64,000 bases of DNA from Apostichopus japonicus (taxonomy: Eukaryota > Echinodermata > Holothuroidea > Aspidochirotida > Stichopodidae), in contig NC_092581.1 of assembly GCF_037975245.1 (NCBI RefSeq), positions 3,236,001 through 3,300,000 on the forward strand, read 5' to 3'. The position numbers and the translations under genes are program-made. Below are positions 13,449 through 26,248 of the stretch, one piece after another; within the stretch, counting starts at the first letter, position 1, and the number at the start of each line of letters is the position of its first letter. Under the pieces are notes generated by a model, which saw only the letters and a list, made by a program, of their open reading frames with translations, had not been told where the DNA came from and did no database searches.

Positions 13449-14503
13449 GTGAGCACGTTATTGCAATTATTCCCGACTGAAATCCATGGCTGGTTTGAGA
13501 CTCCTGGAAAATTAACACTAATGTTCCTCTGCCTGATTGACTTTCAGAGAGATAATTGCTTTTGGACCCAATGAACTATGGTAAACTTTAAGAGTAACGA
13601 AATGTCAGAGAAAATGATCCCGTAAACGTCTATAAAAGAAACTGGACGAAATATTTATCAACATTTCTTGCAAAACAAAATTTATGAAGAAAAAGAGAGA
13701 GAGAGTCTGAAAATGTTGAAGTTTATAGCGAGGGATGTCTCGGACTGTATACATGGATGTGTATGAATGCAGCTGGCGAAGAGATTGATTATAAATATAT
13801 ATTAATATACTGCAATTATAATAATACCAAGACGATTAAGGCTGAAGAATATCTTTTGGTTTATGCCATTAAGATTATCACACGCTTCTTTCTAACCACC
13901 TTGCTGTGTTTTTAATTAGTGTACTTGGCCTAGAGCTGGCTGTAATACCCAGCATAGGATCTGAACCTATGGCTAGACATTAGCCTTTGGTACATTGCAA
14001 GAAGGTTAGTTCTGAAAATTGCAAACCGCAGGAGAGTAAAACTAAAGTGTTTTGTCGAAAAAGATAGATTTGAAAATAATCATGAAGATATGTTTTATGA
14101 CTTTACGTTCCAATGATGATTTATGTCCACTTTTTCTACACTGAAGTGACTGAACTTAAAAATTTCAAGGACTTTAAGGGACCCACCCCCCTCCGTTCCT
14201 CCCACCAAAAACAACAGAAGTATGTTTACGTTTGAAATTTGCTACAAAGAAAGGAGATGTGAGCATTTTCTTCATACACAACCAATGAGATTGGTTTACA
14301 GCTGGTTTTAGGAGCTTGTGTATATATGTCCAGACTTTTCAACATTTACATATGAGTGTTATGAATCAATGACACCATGACAAGTAAAATGGATTTTCAG
14401 CTCAATTTCATTCTTGGAGTAAAAACGATCAATTTCTCCTCGCTTTCTGTGTCGCTGTAGGCTACGCGGGAAAGGAAACGGCGTATGGACATATAATGTC
14501 CTC

Positions 14504-14612
14504 TATAATATATATATATATCTATATCTATATATAAATATGCTTATATATAGATATATATACATCTATATCTATATATATAAATATGTTTATAGATATA
14601 TGTATATCTGGA
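14504..14612. repeat. TA / TATC microsatellite, self-complementary
   Basis: Mixed TATA, TATC and TAAATA units over about 108 bp, with mirrored segments around TATAGATATATA that can form hairpins. Confidence 0.85.
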
Positions 14613-15224
14613 TCTAATACAAATGGACAGTCAACAAATTTGTTTCAGGTTCTATAATAAATTATTTCATTCTTTAAGCTTTGACAGCTGGCTTCACACT
14701 GTCGGCTATTTTTATATGACTCTTGTTGTATTGTAGTCAGCAAGGCATTCCGGGGATGTGAAAAATATTACTTGCAAAATGGATAGGATATTTAATAGTC
14801 TTCTCTACATGTATATGCATAGACTGCAAACAGACAAACAACCACACCCAGAGAGGTGTGCACATCTGTGTGTGTGCCATGTGTAAATGGTACATGTAAA
14901 ACAGATTTTTATCTGGGACCATATGTCATATGTGCACTGTCTATGTCCACGTAGTTACATTACGATCTTCCCTGCCAATAGCAAATACCACCCGAGTCCC
15001 CTGTTCTTGGCCAAAAACAGGGGAGATTGAATATCTAACCGTACTATATCAGTGGTCAAGCCAAATTTGTCTTCACACAGGTGCTGTACCATTAGAACAA
15101 TTGTGTTTACAATCATGCGGTGGCTGGTCAATTAATTAGGTGCGCACAAGGATGAGTCCTAATGGCAGTAGATGGGGTAGTTTATGCTGTCAAGTAATAA
15201 ATTATTAATGCTCGAGTGAATTTG

Positions 15225-15480
15225 AACACCGGACTACTACCTAACTATTAAAATGACTGATTAGTGACTGGAATATACAAAACATGCTATATGCCATGAT
15301 GACTATAGTTAAGGTTATCTCCAAAAATCCGGAAATATTTGCTAGACACTGAACTTATTTACCTGTTAAAACGACTGAGTTAGGAAACCTCAAATATACG
15401 ACGAAGCACCTGACTATACTCAGTGTACGCACCTGACTATATTGAAACGGCTGAACCACTTGGATACACAAAGTAACAAA
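15225..15480. repeat. Degenerate repeats around (C)TGACTATA / AACGACTGA
   Basis: Recurrent elements such as ACCTGACTATA (twice, near 15409 and 15432), AAACGACTGAG, AAACGGCTGAACC and AAATGACTGAT recur at irregular spacing. This looks like a decayed minisatellite; the period cannot be fixed by eye. Confidence 0.4.
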
Positions 15481-17159
15481 GTAAAACCTTAGAATATCCA
15501 CTGCTGTCTGTTGTTGCTACGAGACAGATGCTATAAAATATGAACAGGATGCGGATGGGATCATCAACCACTATATTATTTTATGAAAACTTGTTTACTT
15601 TACGGAAGCGAGACTTATGAAATACCTACAAATAACTCTCAAATATGAAACTGAATCGATGTTACAAACTTAGGCAAATATTCTGACCGATATTAAAGTT
15701 TATTCAAGCCACATAAAAGGTAGCTGGGACAACGTAGTACTCGAGACAAATTTTAATTTATAAGCATTTCATGAACAGCAAGTTAACAGCAAGGAAATTC
15801 TTTCCTTTTGTTGCATGCTAAAGCAACAGTAGAACCACGACTGAAGAGTCAGTTTGGTTTTAGCAAATCTGAAATGTTGTCTGTTTGCTAAGTATTAGTT
15901 ACAAAACTGAAATCAAGAATTGTTTCCTGTTAGACCAAACGGAAAAATTAGACATGCACTAATACATTTAGCAAAACTGAAAATGTAGCTTGCTATTAAA
16001 ACTGAAAATTAACGAAGAATGCAATTATGTTTATTACGACTAGAAACAAGATTTTATAAACTTGTGGTGAGAATTGAAAAGGAAAGCTGTTTCATTGTCC
16101 TTTCTATAAACTGTCTATGTGCTTACTGCAGATTTGACCTTCATCGTATCACATTTTTACAAAAATTTATTGAATATTTTTAATCAAGACTAACTTTAAA
16201 CTCTCTACATGAACATAATATTAAGGTAAAGGCTAAAAAATCTGTCTCCTCGAAAACCTCAGAAAATTGAGACGCCGAACCAATGTTCTAATTAACACTG
16301 ACTTTTGATGATTATATTAACTTCTTCTTGCAAATATATCACCAATCAAATGTTCCCCTTTCAAGGAAATCAAAAGAATTGGTGGAATTTGTTTGGTTAT
16401 CTATCATTATTAACTCTTTGTGACAGATGCAATAATCTCGTTCCCCTTACTAAAATTTCAAAATGGAAACCGTCAATGGATAAGTTCATCCTTTCAGTCC
16501 TTTTCAACATTCTTGTAGAATCATCCCATAGGGAATAAAAACCTCTCCTTGAAACTTCTTCGCCCTTTTCCATCGCCTCTAAGACAGATTCCTTTAAAAT
16601 AATGCAAATTTACTTTAAAGGTCGTCGGTGTTACGACCACGTTTTTATTTCACTATGCTAATATTTGGCTTAAAATTTGCAAAATATTCCCCCTCCTGGA
16701 GTTTCTGTCTCCCTGAATTATTCCCAGACAAATCTGGAGTGTTAAACTAGACAATTTCAATGTCTCAATGAGGACCAAAATTATTTGGCTAGACTTTAAG
16801 GGGATCACATGACAACTTGCCTCCTTCCTAAGGCCATAAGTTTCAAATCTTAAAGTTATGGTCCTTTCCTAAAAAAACGAGCATTGTAACATGTAAAGCA
16901 TGTTAAATTTATTTATCGCAACATTTCAGTAAAAAACGATACTTTTCTCGATTAAGATATTAAATATGTGTTTGTGGCTTCATTGCACTGCAAGACAATT
17001 GCGTCATGTTTCATAATAAACACACTCTCCTTTAACCGAAACAACTCTAGACAGTTTGCCTCCCTGCTAACGATATGCAAATTCGGCCTAGCTACAATAC
17101 TATTAAAGTTCATAGAGGCCTTTCCCCGTCTAGAGTAATAACACTCTTGTTTGTTTCGC

Positions 17160-17590
17160 AAAAGTGACATACTTTCTTCGAAGCATTGAATCGTATACTT
17201 TACACGGAGGGCATTTGCAACGCACGGCGTTACTCTGCAAGATTAAATGCGAGAATCTGCTCGGATATCTGACGTATATCCCTCCCCGATCTGTTCGGTC
17301 GCATGTATATACCTCAAGACGTTTGCCAATTTTAACCGAGTCGCCGTGACGATATTCTAGTTGTCAGTCGGAGACCGTGACGGTAATACGGCATGACCAT
17401 GCAGTGTGTCGAGGACGTTCCGAAGAAAGAGACGGGCCTCCCGGGAAACTGTCACTACGGATATATGTCATACTCGTAGCGCGGTGGCACTTTTTTTTAC
17501 TCTGATTTACCCCCACCGACATTACTTCACTTTGGACGCGGATATTTAGGTCGGCTTGTGAAAATATGTAGGTTGCAGTAGCCATGGCGA
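17160..17590. promoter_or_regulatory. CpG-dense unique block, possible promoter or regulatory element
   Basis: Roughly forty CpG steps lie in about 430 bp, more than base composition would give, while the flanks are CpG-poor and AT-rich. Examples are GCACGGCGTT, CCGAGTCGCCGTGACG and GTAGCGCGG. The block lacks homopolymers and microsatellites. A small minus-strand ORF with a strong start context lies inside it. A promoter or conserved regulatory element is possible; no TATA box or factor site is clear enough to name. Confidence 0.3.
17364..17585 (-). CDS. Small minus-strand ORF (73 codons) in CpG-dense DNA, unknown
   Basis: This is a true ATG start in a strong context (GCCATGGC). The peptide begins MATATYIFSQADLNIRVQ and continues with balanced composition through a Lys/His-rich centre to a Ser/Thr-rich end. 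Just upstream on the same strand is an acceptor-like sequence: the pyrimidine tract CCTTTTTCTTCC, then TGTACAG about 11 nt before the ATG. It could therefore be a small ORF or the start-bearing exon of a larger gene. An internal GGG|GTAAAT is only a weak donor. There is no recognisable domain, signal peptide or homologue. Most likely a chance frame in CpG-rich DNA, but better than others here. Confidence 0.22.
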   Translation of the reverse strand: MATATYIFSQADLNIRVQSEVMSVGVNQSKKKCHRATSMTYIRSDSFPGGPSLSSERPRHTAWSCRITVTVSD

Positions 17591-17599
17591 TTTATGCTG

Positions 17600-20500
17600 T
17601 ACACCATGATGACACATTGAGAGGAAGAAAAAGGATCATTGTTTAATTTACAGCAGACATTTCGAGTACAAAATCACATATTTTTCCTTCTTTCTTGTAA
17701 CAGAGGATAACGGGCTGAGAGGGAAAAAGGGGGTAGGGAGAAGGGGGAGGAGGGACAGGGGAGAGAATGGAGAAAGAAAAAGGGCAAGAAAAAAAAAGAG
17801 GGGCAACATCTGAATAGAAGGAATGCAAATTTGTGGTCAAATGGCGGAGACAAAATAAGCTTAGGATTGTACATTTTATGTTTTTTTCTAGTATCCTGTA
17901 TATACCATTACTGCACTGTATTTTTATGTCTATATGTATATGCGAAATATTAACTGAACTGAACATTACATGAGATTCCTAGCCTAATCATTAACAAATT
18001 TATGTCCTTGGGCAAGTAAGCCTCATGATAATCTCCATAAACTTCACCCAGGATAGAAGAAAGAGGGTGGATCTGCAAGGTAAGTTCAAGTGTAGTTACC
18101 TGTGCAGATTTGTGGTTACACCCTGTGGGACTTTGTTATGATAGGGCTATAGGGTTAAAGGGTGTGAAGACTCGCGCATAAAGAAACGTCTAATGCCGGT
18201 AATCTGACATAGTTTCGAATGAGGTGTAACAGAAGTGTTAGACACCATCATCGATCCCAGAAAATACACACACAGCTTGCTACCGTCGGTAATTAGACAC
18301 TAGTGTACCTCAATACATACAGCTACGGTCAATACCCACAGCACAGTGTACAAAGGATACAGCGATGGACATCTCAGGTCCAGCTAAAGATAAGGTATCA
18401 CGTTTCATTACTGTCTGCATTTTGAAGCGACACAAACAAAACGTCACTTGCAAGCAACAGAAAGTTAACTTTTTCAGATAGCGGCATGCAGTTTTGGGCG
18501 AGTCTTCAATGCCTTTAATAGGTGCACAGATATGTCGCACAGTGCCACAGAATGATAGTCCTCCGAGTCCTGGCACTGCTAGAACAAGCGAATGATAAAT
18601 TTAGCTATCCTATACTTCCAATTTAATCTGTCCCTTCTTTCTTTCTTTCTTTTTGCTTCTTATTACTTTATAGGAAACGAGAAAGCTGGAGGAAGATGAT
18701 ATATGTCACTGTTACTCGACTCAAATCGGCTCTTTAAGGCCCTCAGACTTTTTGCTATCAAATTTTCTCCCCAGCCACTTCTCACGTTTTTGCCATCTTG
18801 AATTAATTTTCTTCTCTTGATAGAGCCAGAGCTGTGGATGAACTTCCCCCGATTGCGTGCTCATTTCTCGTTCATAATTTCCATCTCCCCCTTTATCTAT
18901 CCCCCCAATTTCTGTGATCTGCCGATTCCTAGTCTCCAGCTTTTTTCTCTTTTTCAATATTCTTGTTCCGTTTGGACTGGCATCAGTCGAGAACAGTTAT
19001 TATCATTTAATTATTAAGAAAAATACCAACAACTGCACACAGACCTGGAGAAAGTAACGGGAAATTTTTTTTATGGTGAAATTCACAAAATAACATTAGA
19101 AAGTGCTTAAGCAGTAAAATCTAGGAAGAATTAAAGGAAGAGAGGGTGGAAACGACCCCCTGAAAAGAAAAATTCCCGAAGCTATAACCAAATGACTGTA
19201 GTCGACTGCTACAAAACTTTACATCACCCTGAAGGTTCGGCTAAAGTGACAGGCCATGATTTATGGTAGTTACAGGAGGCAGAAACTCTCTTCTTAATGT
19301 TCATCTAAGTGAAAAGAGACTGTCACCATGCCATTCAATCTTTATTAACTCATTCCTAACAGCAGTCTCCATTAACGAAACAAAACACGATCAACCGACC
19401 ACTGAATGGATGAAAATGACGTCGGCATCGAATAAAAGAGTCCTGCTGAATGGATGAAAATGACGTTGGCATCGAATAAAAAAATCATGAACTATAATTG
19501 AAAACAGCCTGATGAATTTCGCAGTTTCACACTTTCTCTCTAGCCTTCGCATTATTACGCTTGAAATCAGAAATATGATGTTTGCCACTTAAATTGTTGC
19601 ATATTATGTTGTGATAGATAGATTTTCAGCACTGAACATTTTGTTCAAAACTAGCCCAACTGTTGCATTTTATTACTATCAAAGTCACATGCAAAAAATT
19701 GCAATTTGGAAATTTCCAAAATATCTTTTACTCGTTCTGTGCTAATTACTATGATTAGTTATGCTGTCGACACTGCATTAATTGGCAACTATGTGATATT
19801 AGCCAAAAATATTAATCGAAAACTTTCCCAAAATCACTCGTAAAAAAATTGTTCAATTCACACACGTGTATAACTCAAGATTGGATATGTCGTTGACGTC
19901 GACGCTTGATCTACAAAATCAGATTGTTACTGAATCAATCTCTTTCAAACGACATCGACGTTTCCTAATCATTCTGTAACATGAGCAGCCATAAGAGTGT
20001 CTACAAATATTTGTCATTCCGCACAATTGGTCGTTGGAAAAATTGCCTGCCATTTTGAACAGGCCGTGCCAATCCAAACAGATGTATTCCTTTACGTCTT
20101 TGTCTACTCGGATACGAAAACCTATCTGCCCGGAAAGTGTCGACCCACTTGTAAACGTCGCATATCATTAATAGCCCGTACCTCGCAGCCTGGCATATCG
20201 ATGACTGCTCATGCATCCATCATGCCACCGTGGCGAAAAATGAGTCTTGTTCCTAAAGGGACGTGCAACCTGACCCTCGTATGAGTGCGGAAGGTGTTGG
20301 GGCGCGAGCAGGGGTGGCATATTTTTCTGCCCATCTATATCAATGTCACCTGTTGTTTCAAGGAATATTGACTATATTCTGATCACATAAAAAGAAAGCT
20401 TGACAGCTTCTCAAGATATTGGTTGCTTGAAAGCTGTGAATTAAAATTGTTCTCCTAAAGTGTCAAAATGCATGTATTTGTAACCTCAGCCGCTGTTGAA

Positions 20501-20700
20501 AGAACTACATGTATAGGCTTGTTTTTCAAAAAGACGGTCCAATCCAAGCCGCCTTTGGCATAGTTTTTGACCGGTTCGTTCGAATTCTTTTTTCTGTATC
20601 GATGTAAAATTAAGAGACAACACCATCTTTGATTTAAGTTAATACTGACTTATAGTGAGTCTATACATGCAACTTGTAATCTAACATCCTTGTGGGTTTT
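17600..20700. other. Gene-free interval
   Basis: No gene supported. It includes a purine-rich stretch (17715-17805) that makes artefactual Pro/Ser/Phe-rich minus-strand frames, a CTTT microsatellite (about 18634-18653), the 44-bp duplication listed separately, and moderately complex unique blocks at 18100-18590 and 19860-20290 without recognisable coding content. AAG|GTAAGT near 18078-18085 is a good isolated donor, but its only nearby acceptor would give an implausibly small non-coding exon. Confidence 0.45.
19403..19481. repeat. Direct duplication, 44-bp period
   Basis: TGAATGGATGAAAATGACGT begins at 19403 and 19447. The repeated part runs about 35 bp through GGCATCGAATAAAA with one visible difference (GTCGGC versus GTTGGC). 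This is recent compared with the other repeats here. Confidence 0.9.
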
Positions 20701-20702
20701 TG

Positions 20703-21345
20703 CCCGTTCTCATGCTGAGAGCCTTGTACGCGTACTTATAGCCTCTTACTCATGGTGAGAGCATAATACTCGTGGTTATAGCCTCTTACTCTCGGTGTTA
20801 GCCTTGAACTCATGCTGAGAGCCTGATACTGGTGCTTATAGCCTCTCGTCCATGCTGAGAGCCTCATATGGGTGCTTAAAGCCTCTTATGGTTATAGCCT
20901 CGTACTCATGCTGAGAGCCCATACACATGCTTGTAGCCTCGTATTTCCGGCTATAAGCTTTGTACTCGGGCTGAGAGCCTCAGACTCGTGCTTATAGCCT
21001 CGTACTCATGCTGAGAGCCTCATACGCGTGCTTATAGCCTCTTACTCACTGTTATAGCCTCGTACTGAGCCTCGTACTGGTGCTTATAGCCTCATACAGT
21101 TATAGTCTTGTACTCATGCTGAGAGTCTAATACTCTTGCTTAGAGCAACATACTCTTGTGTAGAGTCTCATGCTCTTGCTAACAGCCTGTATTCATGCTG
21201 AGAGCCTCGTGCTGAGAGTCTCATACTCGTGCTTAGAGCCTCATACTCTTGCTAAAAGCCTCGTACTTATGCTTCGAGCCTCATACTTCTGCTGAGAACC
21301 TCAAACTAGTGCTGAGATCTAGCCTCAAACTGTACTCATAGTAAG
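20703..21345. repeat. Minisatellite of ~20-bp units in two alternating variants
   Basis: About thirty units follow GCCTCGTACTCATGCTGAGA or GCCTCATACTCGTGCTTATA. In the first two thirds the -CTGAGA and -CTTATA variants tend to alternate, giving a ~40-bp dimer. After about 21110 a -CTTAGA variant dominates and the order breaks down. Several units are shortened. No long frame crosses the array. Confidence 0.9.
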
Positions 21346-21349
21346 GAAT

Positions 21350-23520
21350 TTCACTTGTTTGTACTCCTGTTGTCATACCGTTACTACAAGTCTGGCAAAC
21401 GGGTGATTCCCTATTATAAACAAGACTGCCCGATGATAAGTAAGTAGGTATAAGTCTCGATGAAAGCCAAATTTCCTTTGAAGTATTAACTTCTGACCGA
21501 TCTCCGAGACGGTTAATTTGTTTGAGAAGAAATTTAGTCCCCTACGGACTCTCACTCCAAGAGACAAATCAGAGAACCTGTTTCATGCATGGATACATGC
21601 AGTGGAGTCATCTGTGAGGACGTGCACTGTCCTACATCTTTCTCCCTAAATTTAGTCAACAGCATTTGCTGCAGCTTTCAACAAGTCTTTCCGAATGTTT
21701 AACCGTGGAGTTAACATTATTGACATATAAACATTCCAAAGCGGAGGATGTCGATGACGTAAAAGAATTTTCATAAAGTGAGGGACGGACAGACGGACGT
21801 GTTTGATCATTTACTGCCAGAAACCACGGTTACACCTATCAATAACCTGTACTGATAGCTAGAGGAAGCTGGGGAAAGTCAATTTAAAGCGATATATGAT
21901 GGCTTTATTGGAAATGCTGGAAATTTCCTCAAATTCAAAGTCACATCCTCATTACATTTTTTTTATTCATTCATGGCAATTAATATATGAATTTTTCAAA
22001 TTTTTGTGATATTTTGTTATTAAATGCATCTGGCAATAACAGAATCAGTGAAGTCATATTATTGCTATACAATTCAGCTGACAATGCTTTTTAAAATTTT
22101 ATTTATATTTTAACTCACTTCTGCACAGAAGAAAATCAAATTTCTCCCAAAAAGTTGCATTTTTGAGGGAAACAGAAAAAAAATCAGACTATCGGAATTT
22201 AACCTTAAAAATATGTATCAAAATTTGAAGGATAAACTAACCAGAATGTAGTGATAGGAAAATAAAGCTAATTAGTTGAAGAACAGCTGTTGCGATGACA
22301 TCACAAAAACCAACCTACTGTGTGATCTACTTCCTTCAAGTAATGGAGGATTGAGCCTGTCAAAAATAGGTTACATTCAATCAACCTTATCTTGAGTACA
22401 GGACAAGATATTAAGATGGGGCTTTCAAGTAAGAACGTGGAATATTTTTTTACTTTTTATAAGAGAAGAGTTATACATTTTATGCCAGGGGCATATCACT
22501 TTTAAGTTTCTGCATGTTCATACAGGGGCTAGTATGAAGCACACAACAACCTTCTGCATAACAAAGTCCCAAAACTCTTTCAACAGTCTGTCACATTTGA
22601 ATTGAAAATTTTTGACTTATTGTTCATTCCAAAGCGTTTCTTGCAAAACCATACTTTTTTATTTAGTTTCTCTTAAATTCATGACAATTTCCCAAAGTTA
22701 CTGTCAGGATATTAAAGCTAAATTGCTCTTACTTTATTTTGGGATTTTTAAATTTTTTGTATTACATTGTCGAACAAGGTCGACAAGAAGCAAACTTTCT
22801 AACCATGTGGGCTTCAGTACACATTATGCATAATTTAAGCATTAAATTATAGCTTTAAATTGACAGCCATCGGACAAAGAATATGCAAACGTATATGCAA
22901 ACCTTTATGCAAATTGTGCTCACAGCTAGCAGAGAACAAACAAGCCCTCCAAAATGAACGGATGATTTTGCAATTTGAATGTAAATTGAAATAAATAGAA
23001 AAAGCCACATTTTAGCTCATTGAAAATATTTCCAAATTTCAGAAGCTCCATGTAACCATATATAATTTTTATGAAGAAAACAAAGAAAAAAATCCAAATT
23101 TCTTAATTTCCTCTGTCTTTTCCCCTCTCATTTCACCTAAAAATTACCTTCCAGTTTTTAAGGACTATTACATTTTGCATGATTTTTCTGTATCTTGCTT
23201 CATTCCATACTTCTTTACTTTGAAGATGTACAGTTACTCTATAGTACCCCACATTTTACCTAATTACACTTCACATATACATTGCTTCAGGGTGAATCAA
23301 TGGGGGATACTGGGGAGCTTTCAATCTGTTTGACTCATAAAACAAACATAAGTACCGAATTTGCCTAAAAAATCTTCACAAAATCTTCGATGCAGAAATG
23401 TAGGCAACATGCATGCACAGCTATGTGCCATACCACCTGTGTACTGCATACATGTATGCAAAGCCATAGTACTTGGCAAGCTGAAATGAATCGCCTAGTT
23501 TGATAATATTGAGAGTGCGA
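21350..23520. other. Gene-free interval
   Basis: No gene seen; unique AT-rich DNA. The short frames at 21373-21567 and 22612-22833 have no recognisable motifs. Confidence 0.5.
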
Positions 23521-23537
23521 TCGGATTGTGGATGGAT

Positions 23538-23556
23538 GGGAAGGGGGGGGGGGGGG
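23538..23556. repeat. Long G homopolymer tract
   Basis: A near-continuous run of about 18 G followed by AGAGGGGG. It is one of the longest of the window's many G/C runs and can form a quadruplex on the plus strand. Confidence 0.9.
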
Positions 23557-23819
23557 GGAGAGGGGGTGTTGGTAGGTTGCAAAGAAACAGATAGCTTTAA
23601 TCACTATAACTTTACAAAATATTTTGCCAAAAAGATCCTCTGTTTTTTCAAATGGACTGCTGGCGCCCTTTTCAGCTTTTTACCACTTTTTACTTATTCG
23701 CGATTATTGACTCTTTTAGATAGTGCCGAAAGCGCCCCTACAGACCACTCTCGCCACCCCTGACCAATACCCCTAGCTCCGCCACTGAATATCATGTCCT
23801 CATAAATAGTGTATGATAG

Positions 23820-24545
23820 GGATGAATGGGAAAAATATAGAGGAGGTTAGGGAGCAAACCGCAAGATACAGAAAGTAGTTTTAATCAATAAAAGGTTTAA
23901 AAAAAATATCCTCATTATTACAGAGACCAGTACGTACTATTTATAAGAATGTCCTCACAAAACATTTCGCAATAGAGCTTACACCATATTAATTAGGGGG
24001 GGGGGAGAAGATGGGGAGCAACTCCCAAGCACTAGAAATTCTGTTATAAGTATGACAAGGTTCCAGATATGAAATTTGCATAAAAAAAATCCTTTTTCAA
24101 ATTTCCTTAGTTTTACAGAGGCCAGTATGTACTACTTATAAGAATGTGATGTCCTCACAAAACATTTTGCAACAGAGCTTACACCTTGTTAATGTAAATC
24201 TGATCCTGGCAGATTTGATGGATCTTACTGATGACCAGACGGTATGTTGGTGATCGACAAGAAAATATGGGGGTGGGAGGGGGGGGGGAGGTTGGGGAGC
24301 AAATCCCAAGCGGCAGAAATTAGTGTTTTAAAGGCCCTACAAGGTTCCAGAAAATAAAATTTGTATAAAAAGTTTCCTTATTTTTACAGAGGCCAGTACA
24401 CACTATTTATAAGAATGCCACGTCCCCGCAAAACATTTAGCAATAGAACGTACACCTTGTTAATGTTAAATCTGATCCCGGCAGAGTTTGACCGATCTTA
24501 TTGATGACCAAACCAATGATAAATAATATTGGGTATGTTACATTT
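23820..24545. repeat. Three degenerate tandem copies (~195-270 bp) with G-tract spacers
   Basis: Three copies share in order a GGGGAGCAA(A/C)TCCCAAGC-like segment, (A/C)AAGGTTCCAG, TTTTACAGAGGCCAGTA, CTATTTATAAGAATG, TCCTCACAAAACATTT and GCAATAGAGCTTACACC. The TTATAAGAATG anchors fall near 23940, 24135 and 24406. Copies 2 and 3 also share AAATCTGATCC(T/C)GGCAGA and TGATGACCA. G runs (about 23997-24007, 24276-24288, 24558-24570) precede or separate the copies. Confidence 0.8.
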
Positions 24546-25684
24546 GGTGTAGGAGAAGGGTGGGGGGGGGGGAAGGGGGAGAAGAGAGTTAAGCTGATAC
24601 CTCTCTTTCTTATTCTTGCCTGCCGAAATGTCAATCATTGCTATAAATTTTGCCAACAAACATATTACATAAAAATGTTGTTTATCAAAACAAACATAAA
24701 ACAATGATATCGATTACAATGCATGTCGTATTGATTACATTGGATGTCTTGTGAAACATGTACAGGCCGCCTCCATGGATACCAACGACAGCTCTAATTA
24801 TAAGTCATACATAAGGCTGAGTATGTTTTGATACAACAGTTTACCATTAAATCAGTATATATGAGCTCAGTTTTCACCTAATTTCAAATGTTTGGACTTT
24901 CTTTCTCAAATTACTTTGTTAATATCCAATTATTTTGCCTCCACTATTAAACGAGAGGTTTCTATCAGTGATGATGATCACGATGATGGCAGGAAGAGCT
25001 TCCATAAATTTAAAAAAAAAATTGATAGGTTTTTTTTCTTCTTTTAATTTCCTCTCTTTTTCTTCCAATTCTGTTCCAGCTTAATTGCCGAGGCAGTCGG
25101 GATTTTCTCTTAAAAAAATGTTGAAACAAATTTTGTCGTCCCAAGAATTAGTGATTGACGAAAGAAATGTTACGCAGTGTCTGTTTGGAGTCATTGATCT
25201 CTCTTTGGAACAAGAACATTTTTGCACAAGGGAGTAAATTAAATGTAGCTAAACTTGACATATTCCATTCTGGTTTAGCTGGCAGTCGATAAATCGGCCT
25301 TTGACAAAGGTGGAACAAAAGGCCTAGGGGGGAACCACAAAATTTGAGGTACGACACACAAGGATGATCAACTCTGACAAAAGAAAAAGCAAGTATATTT
25401 TCCAAAAGAAAATGAATTCCAAGTCTTCACGCTATGGATTCCTTACAGTGTCTGTTTCCTTTTTTTTCTTCTTTTTTTTCTAGATTAAAAGTTTTAAATC
25501 TATTGTTTGTAAACTGTTTCTTTTACTTAGGAATCAACAACCTGCTTAAACAGTTGACACCAAAAATGAACAGTAAAAAATGACCAACTAATACATCTCC
25601 CCTACCCCACACCTCCCCCCCCCAAAACAGAAGGAAAGAAAAAGAAAGGGCAATTTCTACATAGCCTTAAAGAAAATATCTTAC

Positions 25685-25749
25685 CAGATCCCGAAAGCCA
25701 GGAACAGCCATTGGAAAAATAATTCTATTACGCAGGAAAGAAAAACCCA
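25685..25749 (-). CDS. Candidate 65-nt minus-strand exon, unknown gene
   Basis: On the minus strand the acceptor CCTTTTCCATCTCAG is followed after 65 nt by a strong donor, CTG|GTAAGATA. One frame is open and reads VGFSFLRNRIIFPMAVPGF, then RDL at the donor. It could be internal, or a start exon from the MAVPGF methionine (G at +4, weak -3). No family is recognised. Support is limited to the two splice sites and the open frame. Confidence 0.22.
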
Positions 25750-26220
25750 CTGAGATGGAAAAGGTCCCTCCGCGGTGTGGTACGAGATGCGTAACAGTCG
25801 AATCGGCGTAAAATTCCAAAATAATTAAAAAAGGACTAAGACAGCCCAAATTTTTTGTGTTTCCTCTTCCAATTCCAATGAAAAATAATTGAGTGGTTAT
25901 ACTTCTCTGCCAAAAACCCCAAGAAAAGTGCTTAAATTCAACACGAGTCCATTGCCAAGTAGAAGAAGATGAAGAAGTGAGGTTTTTCTCCTTTCAATTC
26001 AAATACTGCCTTCACTTCCTCGTGATACCAATCATTTTCAATTCTGAAACAGCTGTGACTAAGGCTAATGCTGCCAGCTAACTTCAGCTTAAATGTCTCT
26101 GGTTACATTTTGGCCAATCGAGTCACTTTTCAAGTGTAAGTTCAATGTTCCCAGGGATATATGGATGGAGCGACGTCAATGAGAAATGAGTATGAGAGAG
26201 AAAGAGAGCTTGTGTTAGCG

Positions 26221-26248
26221 AGCGAGAGAACGAACGAACGAACGAAAG
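26221..26248. repeat. GAAC/GAGC tetranucleotide microsatellite
   Basis: AGCGAGCGAGAG followed by repeated GAAC units. Confidence 0.85.

Larger units (their letters stand above)
13580..17150. other. Gene-free interval
   Basis: No gene supported. It holds the TA/TATC array described separately, a degenerate repeat-like stretch (about 15225-15480) and otherwise unique AT-rich DNA. The short frames at 14737-15139 and 16305-16538 match nothing known. Confidence 0.5.
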
